Source of the DNA: Nocardia puris
GTDB lineage: Bacteria > Actinomycetota > Actinomycetes > Mycobacteriales > Mycobacteriaceae
Direction: 5' to 3'
Length of the DNA stretch: 64,000 nucleotides
Assembly (NCBI RefSeq): GCF_003315035.1
Contig: NZ_QNRE01000001.1
Span: 97,224-161,223 of the forward strand
Under the pieces are notes generated by a model. The model saw nothing but the letters and a program-made list of their open reading frames with translations. It was not told where the DNA came from and did no database searches. This document shows positions 20,494-29,390 of the stretch, piece by piece (the first letter of the stretch is position 1; each line of letters begins with the position of its first letter). A program made the position numbers and the translations under genes.

Positions 20494-21246
20494 ATGAGCG
20501 CAACCGCATCGAACGCCCGCCGCGACCAGGCGGTCCGGCGCGCGCGTGGGCCGCGCACGGGCGCCGACGAGAGCCCGCTGACCGCGCACGACATCGTCGC
20601 CGCGGGCGTGCGGCTCACCGCCGCGCGCGGCCTGGCCGGCTGGTCGACCCGCGACCTCGCCGCGGAGGTCGGGTGCTGGCCGACCGCCATCGTGCACCGC
20701 GTCGGGGCCCGCCACGACGTCGAACTCGCGGTGGTCGACGCGATCGTGCGCCAGATCTCGCTGCCCGCACCCGATCTCACCTGGCGACCGTGGTTCACCG
20801 CCGTACTCGACGCCCTGCGCGTGACGCTCACGGCGCACCCCGGCGTCGCCCGCTGGCTCGGCATCGCCGCGCCGCTGGTCCCCTCCGTGATCACCCTGAT
20901 CGACACCGGAGTGGCGAAGCTCGCCGACGCGGGACTAGGCGACGAAGCGCCCGCCGCGCACATCACCCTCCTCAACACCGCCGTCCACCTGATCGCCGCC
21001 GAAGACGAACGCGACGCCGACCCGAAACTGCTCGCCTCCCTCGGCGAAAGCCTTGTCGCCCTGCGGGATTCCCCCGACCACCCGGGGGCCGCGCGCATGG
21101 CCGCCGCGCTCACCGGCGGCTTCCATCGCGACGAGATCTACCGCTACTGCGTCGATCGCGCCCTGGACGGTGTCGCGACGCGCATCGCGGCCGTGGGATC
21201 GTTCCCCGGACGAGCGGACGGACCCGAGCCGCCGGTCCGCGCGTAG
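20494..21246 (+). CDS. TetR/AcrR-family transcriptional regulator
   Basis: A 250-residue regulator. After a basic N-terminus the helix-turn-helix spans about 28-75 (TAHDIVAAGVRLTAARGLAGWSTRDLAAEVGCWPTAIVHRVGARHDV). The C-terminal ligand domain resembles the TetR_C class with a WRPWFTAVLDALR start. It is divergent from the MFS pump gene and presumably represses it through the inverted repeat at 20426-20446. The recognition helix carries a CWPTAIVHRV variant of the usual xxxxLYxHF. Confidence 0.82.
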   Translation: MSATASNARRDQAVRRARGPRTGADESPLTAHDIVAAGVRLTAARGLAGWSTRDLAAEVGCWPTAIVHRVGARHDVELAVVDAIVRQISLPAPDLTWRPWFTAVLDALRVTLTAHPGVARWLGIAAPLVPSVITLIDTGVAKLADAGLGDEAPAAHITLLNTAVHLIAAEDERDADPKLLASLGESLVALRDSPDHPGAARMAAALTGGFHRDEIYRYCVDRALDGVATRIAAVGSFPGRADGPEPPVRA

Positions 21247-21729
21247 GCGGCAGGGGTCGCCGGCGCGGGCGTTCCGCGATCGACGGTCTACGGCGCCGGA
21301 TTCCGGCGGAGTGGGCGCCGGACCGGAATCGGATTCGATCAGCGCCCCGCAGCGGCAGACTTCCGACGCAGCCTCGGGGCCGGCTTCTGGCTCGCTGGTG
21401 CCATGTCGCACAACGTTGGGGGTAGTCCGGCCGCCGGATCTTGGAGCCGACTGCGAGGTCGCGTATCGGTCCGGTGCTGTTGCGCCAGCGGACGTAATCG
21501 CCGATCGCGGCGTCTTGTTCTCCTGGCGGTGGTGGCCGGTGCCATCGAGGGCGAAGTACCGCAGCGCGGCGAACTCGCAAATGAACCTGAATCCCCCGGC
21601 GACTCCATGAAACCGGGGGAAGACCATCTCCGGACGTGCCGGGGGATTCATCACCGCCACAGGCGTTTCGCGTTGTTCCGGCCTGATGGGCGTGCCATTG
21701 GGCCCTGACCGCCAGGATAGGCTTGGGGG
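21247..21729. other. Intergenic region without recognised gene
   Basis: These 483 bp lie between two same-strand TetR genes. I see no coding sequence with family resemblance in any frame. The region contains a long inverted repeat (21588-21650) and, at its end, TAGGCT (21718-21723) six bases before the next ATG, which looks like a -10 element for leaderless transcription. Confidence 0.5.
21588..21650. repeat. 13-bp perfect inverted repeat in intergenic DNA
   Basis: TGAATCCCCCGGC (21588-21600) is the exact reverse complement of 21638-21650. A second, overlapping 7-bp stem (CCCCCGG 21593-21599 with CCGGGGG 21613-21619) competes with it. The two alternative hairpins lie about 80 bp upstream of the second TetR gene and could end transcription from the first. 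Confidence 0.45.
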
Positions 21730-22356
21730 ATGACAGGTGCTGGAGTGGATCTCGGGCAGTTGTTCGATGTCGGCCTGTTCGCCATCGATGACGAGCAACG
21801 CCGGCTGATGGAGACCGCCCGCGCCGAGTTCGTCACACATGGATTCCGTCGAACGTCGGTCGGTGATATCGCACGCAGCGCGAAGGTGTCCCGGCAAACG
21901 GTGTACCGACGGCTCGGCGACAAAGAAGACATCGTCCGCACCGTGACCGTCAACGAGGTCGTCACGTTCTTCACCGCGATCAGCGAGCAAGTGCTCGCCC
22001 ACGATACCCCGGCCGATCGTGCCGTGGAGGCTTTCGCACTCGGGGTACGCGAGTGCAGAACGAATCCATTGATGGCGGCGTTGCGGCAGTTCGAGCCGGA
22101 TACGCTGCTGTCACTGCTCGCTGATCAGGCGTCGGCTCTCGAACCGGTCCGCGCACTGATCGCGATCGCGATCGTTGCCGACGACATGCCGATGGACGCC
22201 GCGCTACGCGCCGCCGATCTCATGCTGCGGCTGACGGCCTCGCTGCTGATGGTGCCCTCGGAGATGGTACCGATCGAGACGGATGAACAGGCCAGAAGGT
22301 TCGCCGCGACCTACTTCACGCCGCTTATCGAGGCAGCCAAGTCCGATCAGTGCTGA
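21730..22356 (+). CDS. TetR-family regulator next to the mce operon
   Basis: A 208-residue TetR protein. The HTH occupies about 25-70 (RRLMETARAEFVTHGFRRTSVGDIARSAKVSRQTVYRRLGDKEDIV), with the canonical recognition helix. It converges on the last gene of the mce operon with a 38-bp gap. TetR genes often accompany mce operons in Nocardia and mycobacteria (Mce3R is one), so control of this operon is plausible but unproven. Translation probably starts at ATG 21730 from a leaderless message, since TAGGCT is only 6 bp upstream. Confidence 0.83.
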   Translation: MTGAGVDLGQLFDVGLFAIDDEQRRLMETARAEFVTHGFRRTSVGDIARSAKVSRQTVYRRLGDKEDIVRTVTVNEVVTFFTAISEQVLAHDTPADRAVEAFALGVRECRTNPLMAALRQFEPDTLLSLLADQASALEPVRALIAIAIVADDMPMDAALRAADLMLRLTASLLMVPSEMVPIETDEQARRFAATYFTPLIEAAKSDQC

Positions 22357-22394
22357 CCGCCGGCCCAGCGGGGCTCGACACCGCCTCGGACTGC

Positions 22395-23354
22395 TCAGCG
22401 AACTGCGATCCGCAGACGCACACCGGCGCCGTCGCCCGACATCGCCAGTGCTCGCGATATCAGGTCACTCAGATCTACGCGTGACACGGCCGTCGTCGCC
22501 GTCGAAGCCAGCGGCTCGAATACCGGTAGTAAGGAACGCAATTCGGGTCCTAGTACGTCGAGCTCGTCCGAGAGTCCTTCCAGGAACGGCACCAACCCGG
22601 TGCCGGTGCGATAGGTCTCGGGGAAACCATCGCCCCGCATGAGGTGTTCGAGATGTTCGACGACCTCGCGCACTCGTTCGCCGAACTGGTCCCAGTATGG
22701 TCCACCCTCGATCATGCTGTGCGCGACCGGGTCCAGCGTCATACCGACTTCCTGTATGTCGGTGAGCAGACCGCGCAGTTGCGGCAGTCGGCTCAACAGG
22801 GTCGCGGCTAGCAACTCCCCCGCGTAACCGATGCGCGGAAGCAGATCCTCGATTTCGCGCATCCCGTCGAGCACGGTGGTGGTGAGGTCGCGTAGCTGTG
22901 TGGGCTCGAGTTGATCGAGCAATCCGCTGATGACCGTGGCCATCTGAGCGATGGACAGCGGCGGCGACACGCGATCGGCATCAACCTGTTGTCCGTCGCG
23001 CAGGTACGGGCCGCCGACCGCTTCGGGGATGAACTCGAGATAGGGCTCCCCCACCGCGGAGAGTGCCTCGATGCGCGCGGTGCTATCGACCGGGATGCGG
23101 TAGCGCTCGGCGACCCGCAACCGCACTTCTACTCCGTTGACGAGATTGTCTACCGCCACCACCTGGCCGACCTCGATCCCCGACATCAACACCGGCGAAC
23201 CCGAAAGCAGACCACCGGAATCGGGTGCGGCCATGGTGACTGTCATGTATTGCCGGAACCAGTCCACGCGCACCACCCCGAACGCCAGATAGGCCGCACC
23301 GAGTACGAATATTGCGAGAATCGCGCCCAGTGAGAGCACGGGACCCGGCTTCAC
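22395..23354 (-). CDS. mceF: Mce family protein F (MlaD-domain)
   Basis: A 319-residue protein with an N-terminal transmembrane helix (GAILAIFVLGAAYLAFG) followed by the MCE/MlaD beta-barrel domain (VTMAAPDSGGLLSGSPVLMSGIEVGQV ... about 38-115) and a long helical tail. It is the last mce gene; GTG 23354 overlaps the mceE stop. Mce proteins form hexameric tunnels that carry hydrophobic substrates (sterols, fatty acids) across the envelope to YrbE permeases. Substrate here is unknown. The tail is shorter than in many MceF proteins. Confidence 0.88.
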   Translation of the reverse strand: MKPGPVLSLGAILAIFVLGAAYLAFGVVRVDWFRQYMTVTMAAPDSGGLLSGSPVLMSGIEVGQVVAVDNLVNGVEVRLRVAERYRIPVDSTARIEALSAVGEPYLEFIPEAVGGPYLRDGQQVDADRVSPPLSIAQMATVISGLLDQLEPTQLRDLTTTVLDGMREIEDLLPRIGYAGELLAATLLSRLPQLRGLLTDIQEVGMTLDPVAHSMIEGGPYWDQFGERVREVVEHLEHLMRGDGFPETYRTGTGLVPFLEGLSDELDVLGPELRSLLPVFEPLASTATTAVSRVDLSDLISRALAMSGDGAGVRLRIAVR

Positions 23355-24415
23355 CGGACGACCCCGATCATGCGGAGCGCGGAGACGAGCACATCCAGTC
23401 CTTCCTCTCGCGACAGTACGTCGGGGGGGCGCCCCTCGACCTGGACGCCGGTGACCGCCACTACGGGGCCGCGTTCGATGAACGGCAGCACTCGGTTCTC
23501 CAGCAGATCGATCAGCAGCCGCACGTTGGCCGGCACCGACAGATCCACCGACGCCGCGCCGAGCACCATCGGGAGGAACGCGCCGGCGGCCTCGTCCCCG
23601 GCCGCGGCGAGCGGCGCCAGCCACGTCACGGCATCGGCGACGTTGTCGAGTTCGCCGAGAATGCCGAGCAGCCGGGCCAGTGAGCCGGTCGCTGCGGCAA
23701 CCTGGCCGGCACCCGGCTCGGAAAGCAGTTCGCGCAACACTTCGGCGTTGGCGAGGATGACCTCGGTATCGGCGACGGCCGCCGCGGCGAACGCATCGAG
23801 GCGGTCGAGGTTGCCCGCCAGGTCTGTCAGGTTCGCCGTAATGGTCTCGGCGATCCGACCGGTCTCACGCCGGTCCCGCGGCAGGGCGCTGTTCACGCGG
23901 TGCACGATGTCCTGCATGGTGAGCAGGGCGCCACCGTTGGTGAAGGTCGCCAGACCGGCGAGGGTGTCTTCGATCGACAGGGGCGGCTCGGTATCGGCTA
24001 TCGGGATCGTGTCGCCGGGCGATATCAGCGGCCCGACCGCCCCGGCAACGCTGGTGAGCGCGATGTGCATCTCCCCCAGGACAGTATCCTGACGTAGCCG
24101 CGCCCTGGTACCGGCGGACAGTTCGACGGTCGCTTCGATATCGAGGTCGGCGACGACGTGGCCCGGCCGGTGAGCGGTAGGGGCCACCACAGTGACACCG
24201 GCGAGGGTACCGATTTCGGCGCCGTCAGCCATGACCTTGGCCCGAGCCGGCAGGTTCAGGACGTCGCCGAACTCGATATGGATGCGGTACGTCGGTCCGG
24301 CGATTCCGGTGCCGGGCACCGGAATCGCCGCCGGATCGAATCCGCACCCGGCAACGATCGTCAGGGCGGCCAGCACGGTGGTCCACAGGCATGCGCGCGG
24401 TGGTCGGCGTGTCAT
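23351..24415 (-). CDS. mceE: Mce family lipoprotein E
   Basis: A 354-residue Mce protein with a lipoprotein signal: basic N-terminus, hydrophobic core and lipobox LTIVAGC, as in MceE/LprK proteins. The MCE domain follows (YRIHIEFGDVLNLPARAKVMADGAEIGTLAGV). ATG 24415 overlaps the mceD stop by 4 bp. The lipid anchor places it on the outer face of the plasma membrane as part of the Mce complex. Confidence 0.9.
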   Translation of the reverse strand: MTRRPPRACLWTTVLAALTIVAGCGFDPAAIPVPGTGIAGPTYRIHIEFGDVLNLPARAKVMADGAEIGTLAGVTVVAPTAHRPGHVVADLDIEATVELSAGTRARLRQDTVLGEMHIALTSVAGAVGPLISPGDTIPIADTEPPLSIEDTLAGLATFTNGGALLTMQDIVHRVNSALPRDRRETGRIAETITANLTDLAGNLDRLDAFAAAAVADTEVILANAEVLRELLSEPGAGQVAAATGSLARLLGILGELDNVADAVTWLAPLAAAGDEAAGAFLPMVLGAASVDLSVPANVRLLIDLLENRVLPFIERGPVVAVTGVQVEGRPPDVLSREEGLDVLVSALRMIGVVR

Positions 24416-25503
24416 CGGGCGCTCACCAGCATCGTCAGTAGATCGGCCAGGGTGACCGGCGCGCCCGGCGCGCAGACAGGCCCGTGAACAACCCCGCCGC
24501 CGCACAGGGCGTCGGGCGCCGAGGCAGGCAGGGCCACGGTCGGGGACCGATAGGTGAGCACGACTTCGCCGGTCGCCGGATCGGTGACGCGGTCGAACGC
24601 CTGGATCAGGGCGGGGACGAGTTCGGTCGAGGCGCGCAACGATTCCGCGTGCCCGGCGACAAGGCGCAGCGCCGGGACGGTTGCGCCCAGCCCGCCGAGA
24701 ATCGCGTCTCCGTACAGTGTCGTGATCTCGTTGGCCATCGGAAGCAGGACAGCGAGGCTGTCGATCAGTCCCGAGAGCCGAGCGAAGATCTCGTTGTTGA
24801 TTTGGTCGAAGACCCCGGGGAAGCGTGTCAGCACCGAGGTCAGCTCCTCCCAATTGGCCGATACGCTCGCCGACAGTGAACTGAGTGCGTCGATAAGCGA
24901 TCCGACCGTGGCCACCGACGTCTCCGGCGCGTCGGCCAGTTCCCCCAACTGGGTGATCAGGCGTTCGAATTCGGGACCCGTTCCCGCCGCCGCAGCGTGC
25001 ACTGCCGCCAGCGCATCGCCGACCACGTTCGGCCCTCCGGGAGTCCCGCCGAGTTCGCCCACGAGGTCCGAGGCGGCCTGCATCGTGCGGGAGATGCTCA
25101 GGGGCGTCAGTGTCCGCGCGATGCACCGGTCGGAATCCCATTCGGTCCCGCCAGGGGAATCGGACAGCACAGCCAATCTACGGTCGGCGGTCAAGGTATC
25201 GGCCACTGTGGTCGCGCCGACCTCACCGCGCAGCGGTCGCTCGGCATCGACGGTGAAATCGACACGAACGCCGGCACCTTCGTGCGCGACCCCGGTGACG
25301 GTCCCGACAACGAGGCCGCGCAGGGTGACATGGCTGCCCGGGTACAGGCCGATCGCATCCGGCATCGTCGCGCAGTACGAACGCATCGGCTGCACCGGTC
25401 CGGTGACCACGACATATCCCACAACTGCTGCCACCGCGGCGACCACAGCGCCCACCAGCGTGACGAACCCCTTGGAGCCGACGAAGCCGTGCACCGTCAG
25501 CAC
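24412..25503 (-). CDS. mceD: Mce family protein D
   Basis: A 363-residue protein: N-terminal membrane helix (FVTLVGAVVAAVAAVVGYVVV), MCE domain (YCATMPDAIGLYPGSHVTLRGLVVGTVTGV, about 43-120) and helical C-terminus. It ends in a segment with two cysteines (CGGGVVHGPVCAPG). GTG 25503 overlaps the preceding gene by 7 bp; GTG 25494 is an alternative start. Confidence 0.86.
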   Translation of the reverse strand: MLTVHGFVGSKGFVTLVGAVVAAVAAVVGYVVVTGPVQPMRSYCATMPDAIGLYPGSHVTLRGLVVGTVTGVAHEGAGVRVDFTVDAERPLRGEVGATTVADTLTADRRLAVLSDSPGGTEWDSDRCIARTLTPLSISRTMQAASDLVGELGGTPGGPNVVGDALAAVHAAAAGTGPEFERLITQLGELADAPETSVATVGSLIDALSSLSASVSANWEELTSVLTRFPGVFDQINNEIFARLSGLIDSLAVLLPMANEITTLYGDAILGGLGATVPALRLVAGHAESLRASTELVPALIQAFDRVTDPATGEVVLTYRSPTVALPASAPDALCGGGVVHGPVCAPGAPVTLADLLTMLVSAR

Positions 25504-26495
25504 CCCCTTCCGGCCACCGGGACGCAGATGCCCGCGGGGTCGGCCACCTGGTCGGCGAATCGAGCCACTCGCAGACCTAGATCGTGCAGGCCGACGATGC
25601 TCACATCGAGGCGCCTGCCGAGTTCCTGGAGGTCGGGCATCGCAGCGGCGAGTTCTTCGACCAGCGGCTGCAATGTGCCCCGGTATGCGGGTTCCAGCGC
25701 CGCGATACGCGACAGGAGTCGGATCGTCAGCGGTAGAGCGGCGTTGATCTCGTCGCGCTTATCGATGAGGATCGTCTCTACCTCGCCGATGCGCGCAACC
25801 AATCGGCCGATGACCGATTTCGCCGAGTCGAGCATGCCGATGTATTCGTCGGCCATCGCCAGCGCGGCCGTGACATCCTCGCGTTGCCGGTTCAACACCT
25901 CCGTGAGCGCACTCGCCGCGTCCAATACCCGCCGCAGTCCGTCCGGGTTGTCGCCGAGCGCACCGGACAACGTGGTGAGGCTCCGTCGCAACGCGCTCGC
26001 GTCGAGATCGGCGACCGGCGCCTGCGCATCCTGGAAAACTCGGATGAGGCTGTAGGGCAGGCGGATTCTCTCCGGAGGGATCGCCCCGTCACCCAACGGA
26101 GCATCGCCTGCGGGAAGCACGGCGACGTAGTGACCGCCGATTGCGGTGAGCATGCGCACCTCGAGCGAACTCGCGTCTCCGAGCGTCGTTCCATCGTCGA
26201 CAGTGAAGCTCATCCGAACGTGTTCGTCGTCCATCCGCAGCGCGGTGACCTCACCGACCGGGATTCCCGCGATGCGTACGTCGTCGCCCACCCGGATTGC
26301 TCCGGCGTCCGGCAGCAGGGCGGTGTAGGTCGTTTTACCCCACGGCAGTATGTATACCGCCGCGCACAGCGCAAGCAATGCCGCCACCGCGAGTCCGCCG
26401 AGCAGTCCCGAACGCAACTCACGCCGATCCGGTGTCGAGACCGCCCACCACCGGGCCGGGAACCGCGACCGGTGCCATTCGAATCGCCCAGTCAT
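25497..26495 (-). CDS. mceC: Mce family protein C
   Basis: A 332-residue protein with one N-terminal membrane helix after a basic stretch (MTGRFEWHRSRFPARWW...), an MCE domain (YTALLPDAGAIRVGDDVRIAGIPVGEV) and a helical tail ending in two cysteines (CVPVAGRGC). ATG 26495 is chosen because it forms the ATGA overlap with the mceB stop used throughout this operon. Confidence 0.88.
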   Translation of the reverse strand: MTGRFEWHRSRFPARWWAVSTPDRRELRSGLLGGLAVAALLALCAAVYILPWGKTTYTALLPDAGAIRVGDDVRIAGIPVGEVTALRMDDEHVRMSFTVDDGTTLGDASSLEVRMLTAIGGHYVAVLPAGDAPLGDGAIPPERIRLPYSLIRVFQDAQAPVADLDASALRRSLTTLSGALGDNPDGLRRVLDAASALTEVLNRQREDVTAALAMADEYIGMLDSAKSVIGRLVARIGEVETILIDKRDEINAALPLTIRLLSRIAALEPAYRGTLQPLVEELAAAMPDLQELGRRLDVSIVGLHDLGLRVARFADQVADPAGICVPVAGRGC

Positions 26496-27493
26496 CGCTT
26501 GCATATCGAAATCCTTTGCCCACCGATGAGTATCGCCAATGGTTCGGGGACCTCGGCGGGTCCGTGACCGCAAACCGACAACGCCTCCGGGACCGGTACC
26601 GCCGCCCCGAGCGACTGCAGCAGTGCGGGTATGCGCGCCAGCAGATCGCGGGTCGCGGCCGGGTCGGGGATGAGCTCGCGCAGTCGCCGATCGAACTCGT
26701 CTGCGCGCTCCGGCGCCAATCCCACCGACGCGGCCAGCCGGTCGAGCGGCTCGAACAGAGAGGGAATCCTCTCGGAGTACTCCACGACCCCGTCGAGTTC
26801 TCCCTCGAGAACGGTGAATACGTCGGCCAACGCGGTGAACAACGTCACCGTATGCGGCGAGCGCCCGACCAGCTGATCGGAAAGCAGTCGTAGATTCCGC
26901 AACAGTGTCGACAGCACGGCCTGCTGATCGACCGCGTAGCCGCTCAGCTCCTCGACGGCCTCGAGCGCGGGGCCGATCCGCGCCTCGTCCCCGTCGAACA
27001 GCGCCAGCATGTTCTCGGCGAACCTGTTGACCGCCTCGGGCGACATCCTGGTGAGCACGGGCTGTAAACCGTTGAACAATGCGGTGATATCGAATGAGCC
27101 CAGGGTGTGTTCGGTCCCGATGACGGCGCCCTCGGCGAGTTCGACGCCCGGGTGTGCCGGCTGCCGCAGATCCACGAAGCGCTGCCCGGTGAGGTTCTGA
27201 TACCTGATGGCGGGCACGGTCTCCTCGTAGACCGGATGCTCACGCCGCACGGTGAAGCGCACCTCCGCGAGGTGGTCGCGCAGCCGCACACTGCCGACCT
27301 TGCCGACCTGCACCCCCTGCAGGCGCACATCGTCACCGGCGCGCAGCCCGCTCGCATCGGTGAACAATGCTGTGTACGCCCTGGTGTCGCCCGCTACAGG
27401 CCGGTCGATCACGGTGATCACTCCGCCGAGCAACGCGGCCATCACCAAGGCGAAGAGCCCGGTCCGCCAGGCGCCCGCGGGTATCCGGGTCAT
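26492..27493 (-). CDS. mceB: Mce family protein B
   Basis: A 333-residue protein with an N-terminal anchor (GLFALVMAALLGGVITVI), an MCE domain (YTALFTDASGLRAGDDVRLQGVQVGKV, about 40-115) and a helical region rich in hydrophobic heptads that would form the tunnel. It is coupled to mceA and mceC by 4-bp overlaps. Confidence 0.9.
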   Translation of the reverse strand: MTRIPAGAWRTGLFALVMAALLGGVITVIDRPVAGDTRAYTALFTDASGLRAGDDVRLQGVQVGKVGSVRLRDHLAEVRFTVRREHPVYEETVPAIRYQNLTGQRFVDLRQPAHPGVELAEGAVIGTEHTLGSFDITALFNGLQPVLTRMSPEAVNRFAENMLALFDGDEARIGPALEAVEELSGYAVDQQAVLSTLLRNLRLLSDQLVGRSPHTVTLFTALADVFTVLEGELDGVVEYSERIPSLFEPLDRLAASVGLAPERADEFDRRLRELIPDPAATRDLLARIPALLQSLGAAVPVPEALSVCGHGPAEVPEPLAILIGGQRISICKR

Positions 27494-28527
27494 CGCGGCG
27501 CTCCCGCCGTGGGTGCCGGTGATCCACCCAGTATGGGCACCAGATCGAGTGCGAGGTCTACGGTCGGCACCGGACCGTCGACGGTATCGATGAAGGCTCC
27601 ACCGAGACGTTCGATCAGCAAACGCAATTCGGCGCCGGACTGCTGCGGTGCCGAGACGATCCGCGCGACCGCTTGGAGCAATGGCGTGACCAGATCGGCG
27701 TAGCCGCCCACTCCGCGGTGTGCGGTGCGGCCGATTCTCGTCAACGCGGGGAACAGTTCGCCGGTGAGGAAGTCCACCGAGCCCTCGAACATTTCCCGGT
27801 CGGAACGCAGAACCTCGATCTCACCGAGATTGTGCAACAGGCCGACACCCCCGTCCACCAGTGAACCCAGTCCGTACAGCGCCGAGGTCGCGGGATCGAT
27901 CAGGGTGGACAACGGCTGCCGCTGGGTATCGGCCATGAGCCGTCCGAGTTCGACTGCCGCCTGCACCATCGGCAACAGCACTGTCAGCTCGTCGGAGGAC
28001 CGCATCACGAGCTCGGTGAGGTCGGGGGTCAACGCCTCACCGGTAAGCGCGGCGAGCCGGTCGAGCAGGACCCCGACCGAGGCATCGTTGACTCGTCCGG
28101 GCGCGGTCAGATCCAGGACCATGCCCTCCCGCAAGGCCGGGCCGCCGGCGCCCCGGCGCAGCACGATCTCGGTGATACCGAAGAAATTGCCCGCCGTGTA
28201 GTCGACGGTGAGGTTGCCGGTCAATCCGAGGACTCGATCGCCGTCCAAGACGACGACGATGCCCCGCTGCCGATCCAGTACGTCGATGCGGTCCACAACA
28301 CCGATGGTGACGCCGTCCAGACGCACGGTTGAACCGGGAGCGATACCGGGCCCGATGTGATCGGTGCGCAACTCGACCCGGATACGACCGTCGGGGAGTT
28401 CGCGGTCGACGCGCAGGAGAAGCGCCGAACCCGCGACCACCATCACCACGGTCAGCAGGCCGAGAATCCGTGCACCACGCCGCTGTACGGCGGTTCCGGG
28501 CAATCCGTAGACGGGCACGGCGCTCAC
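27490..28527 (-). CDS. mceA: Mce family protein A
   Basis: A 345-residue protein beginning at GTG 28527, which overlaps the yrbEB stop. It has a membrane helix (ILGLLTVVMVVAGSALLL) and an MCE domain (IRVELRTDHIGPGIAPGSTVRLDGVTIGVVDRI). First of the six mce genes after the two permease genes, as in all actinobacterial mce operons. Confidence 0.9.
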   Translation of the reverse strand: MSAVPVYGLPGTAVQRRGARILGLLTVVMVVAGSALLLRVDRELPDGRIRVELRTDHIGPGIAPGSTVRLDGVTIGVVDRIDVLDRQRGIVVVLDGDRVLGLTGNLTVDYTAGNFFGITEIVLRRGAGGPALREGMVLDLTAPGRVNDASVGVLLDRLAALTGEALTPDLTELVMRSSDELTVLLPMVQAAVELGRLMADTQRQPLSTLIDPATSALYGLGSLVDGGVGLLHNLGEIEVLRSDREMFEGSVDFLTGELFPALTRIGRTAHRGVGGYADLVTPLLQAVARIVSAPQQSGAELRLLIERLGGAFIDTVDGPVPTVDLALDLVPILGGSPAPTAGAPR

Positions 28528-29390
28528 CCCGTGAACTCGACGGCCGTGTCGATGCCCCACAGCAGCATGGTGGCGAGCATGTCCAGGGCGATGATCGTGA
28601 CGAAGCTGGCCCGCACCGCACGGCCCGACGCCAACCCGACACCTTCCGGACCGCCGCTGGCGAAAAACCCGTAGTAGGCGTGGATCACGATGGTGACCGT
28701 CACGAACAGCAGCACCTTGATCACCGCCGCGATCACGTCCCATCCGCCGACGAACTGGAAGAAGTAGTGGTCATAGACGCCGCGGGACTGGCCGTGCAGC
28801 AGGACTACCACGGCGGCGCAGCTGAGGTAGGCCATGATCAGCGCCACCAGAAAGGTCGGCACGATAGCCACCGCCCCCGCGATGACCCTGGTGGTCACCA
28901 CGAACGGAACCGACCGCAGCCCCATCGATTCCAGCGCGTCGATCTCCTCCGAGATGCGCATCGCGCCGATCTCGGCGGTCATCCGGCATCCCGCCTGCGC
29001 CGCGAAACCGATACCTGCCGCGATGGGTGCGAGCTCACGGGTGTTCGCGAAGGACGAGATGATGCCGGTCAACGGTCCCATGCCGAGGATGTCCAGCATG
29101 GCGAACGCTTCGACACCGGTGCCGGCGCCCATCACGATGCCCAGCACCACCAGCGTCGGCACCGCACCACCGCCGACGATGAGCGAGCCACGGCCCCAGG
29201 TCATATCGGTGATGCAGCGCACGGTCTCACCGCGATACCGGCGTATGGTCAACGGGATCGACGACATCACCTGCCAGCAGAAGGCGACGGCGAAACCGAT
29301 CGTGTCGATCCACGCCAGCGGCGCGCCGAGGCCGCACCGGTACCTCCGTGTCCATCGGATTCCCTTGGGGGCGTAGCCGCTGGCGGTCAT
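28524..29390 (-). CDS. yrbEB: YrbE-type permease B of the mce operon
   Basis: A 288-residue MlaE-family integral membrane protein with five to six helices. The family segment AGIGFAAQAGCRMTAEIGAMRISEEIDALESMG, with its conserved glutamates, is present. ATG 29390 overlaps the yrbEA stop. With YrbEA it forms the membrane channel driven by an MceG ATPase normally encoded elsewhere. Confidence 0.92.
   Translation of the reverse strand: MTASGYAPKGIRWTRRYRCGLGAPLAWIDTIGFAVAFCWQVMSSIPLTIRRYRGETVRCITDMTWGRGSLIVGGGAVPTLVVLGIVMGAGTGVEAFAMLDILGMGPLTGIISSFANTRELAPIAAGIGFAAQAGCRMTAEIGAMRISEEIDALESMGLRSVPFVVTTRVIAGAVAIVPTFLVALIMAYLSCAAVVVLLHGQSRGVYDHYFFQFVGGWDVIAAVIKVLLFVTVTIVIHAYYGFFASGGPEGVGLASGRAVRASFVTIIALDMLATMLLWGIDTAVEFTG

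Noticed and set aside
20935..22002. 355-codon minus-strand frame across the TetR genes and the gap
   Set aside because: It is antisense to both TetR genes and shows no recognisable domain.
23351..25141. 596-codon minus-strand frame ending in mceE
   Set aside because: Only the last 354 codons are MceE; the upstream part is a shadow of mceD.
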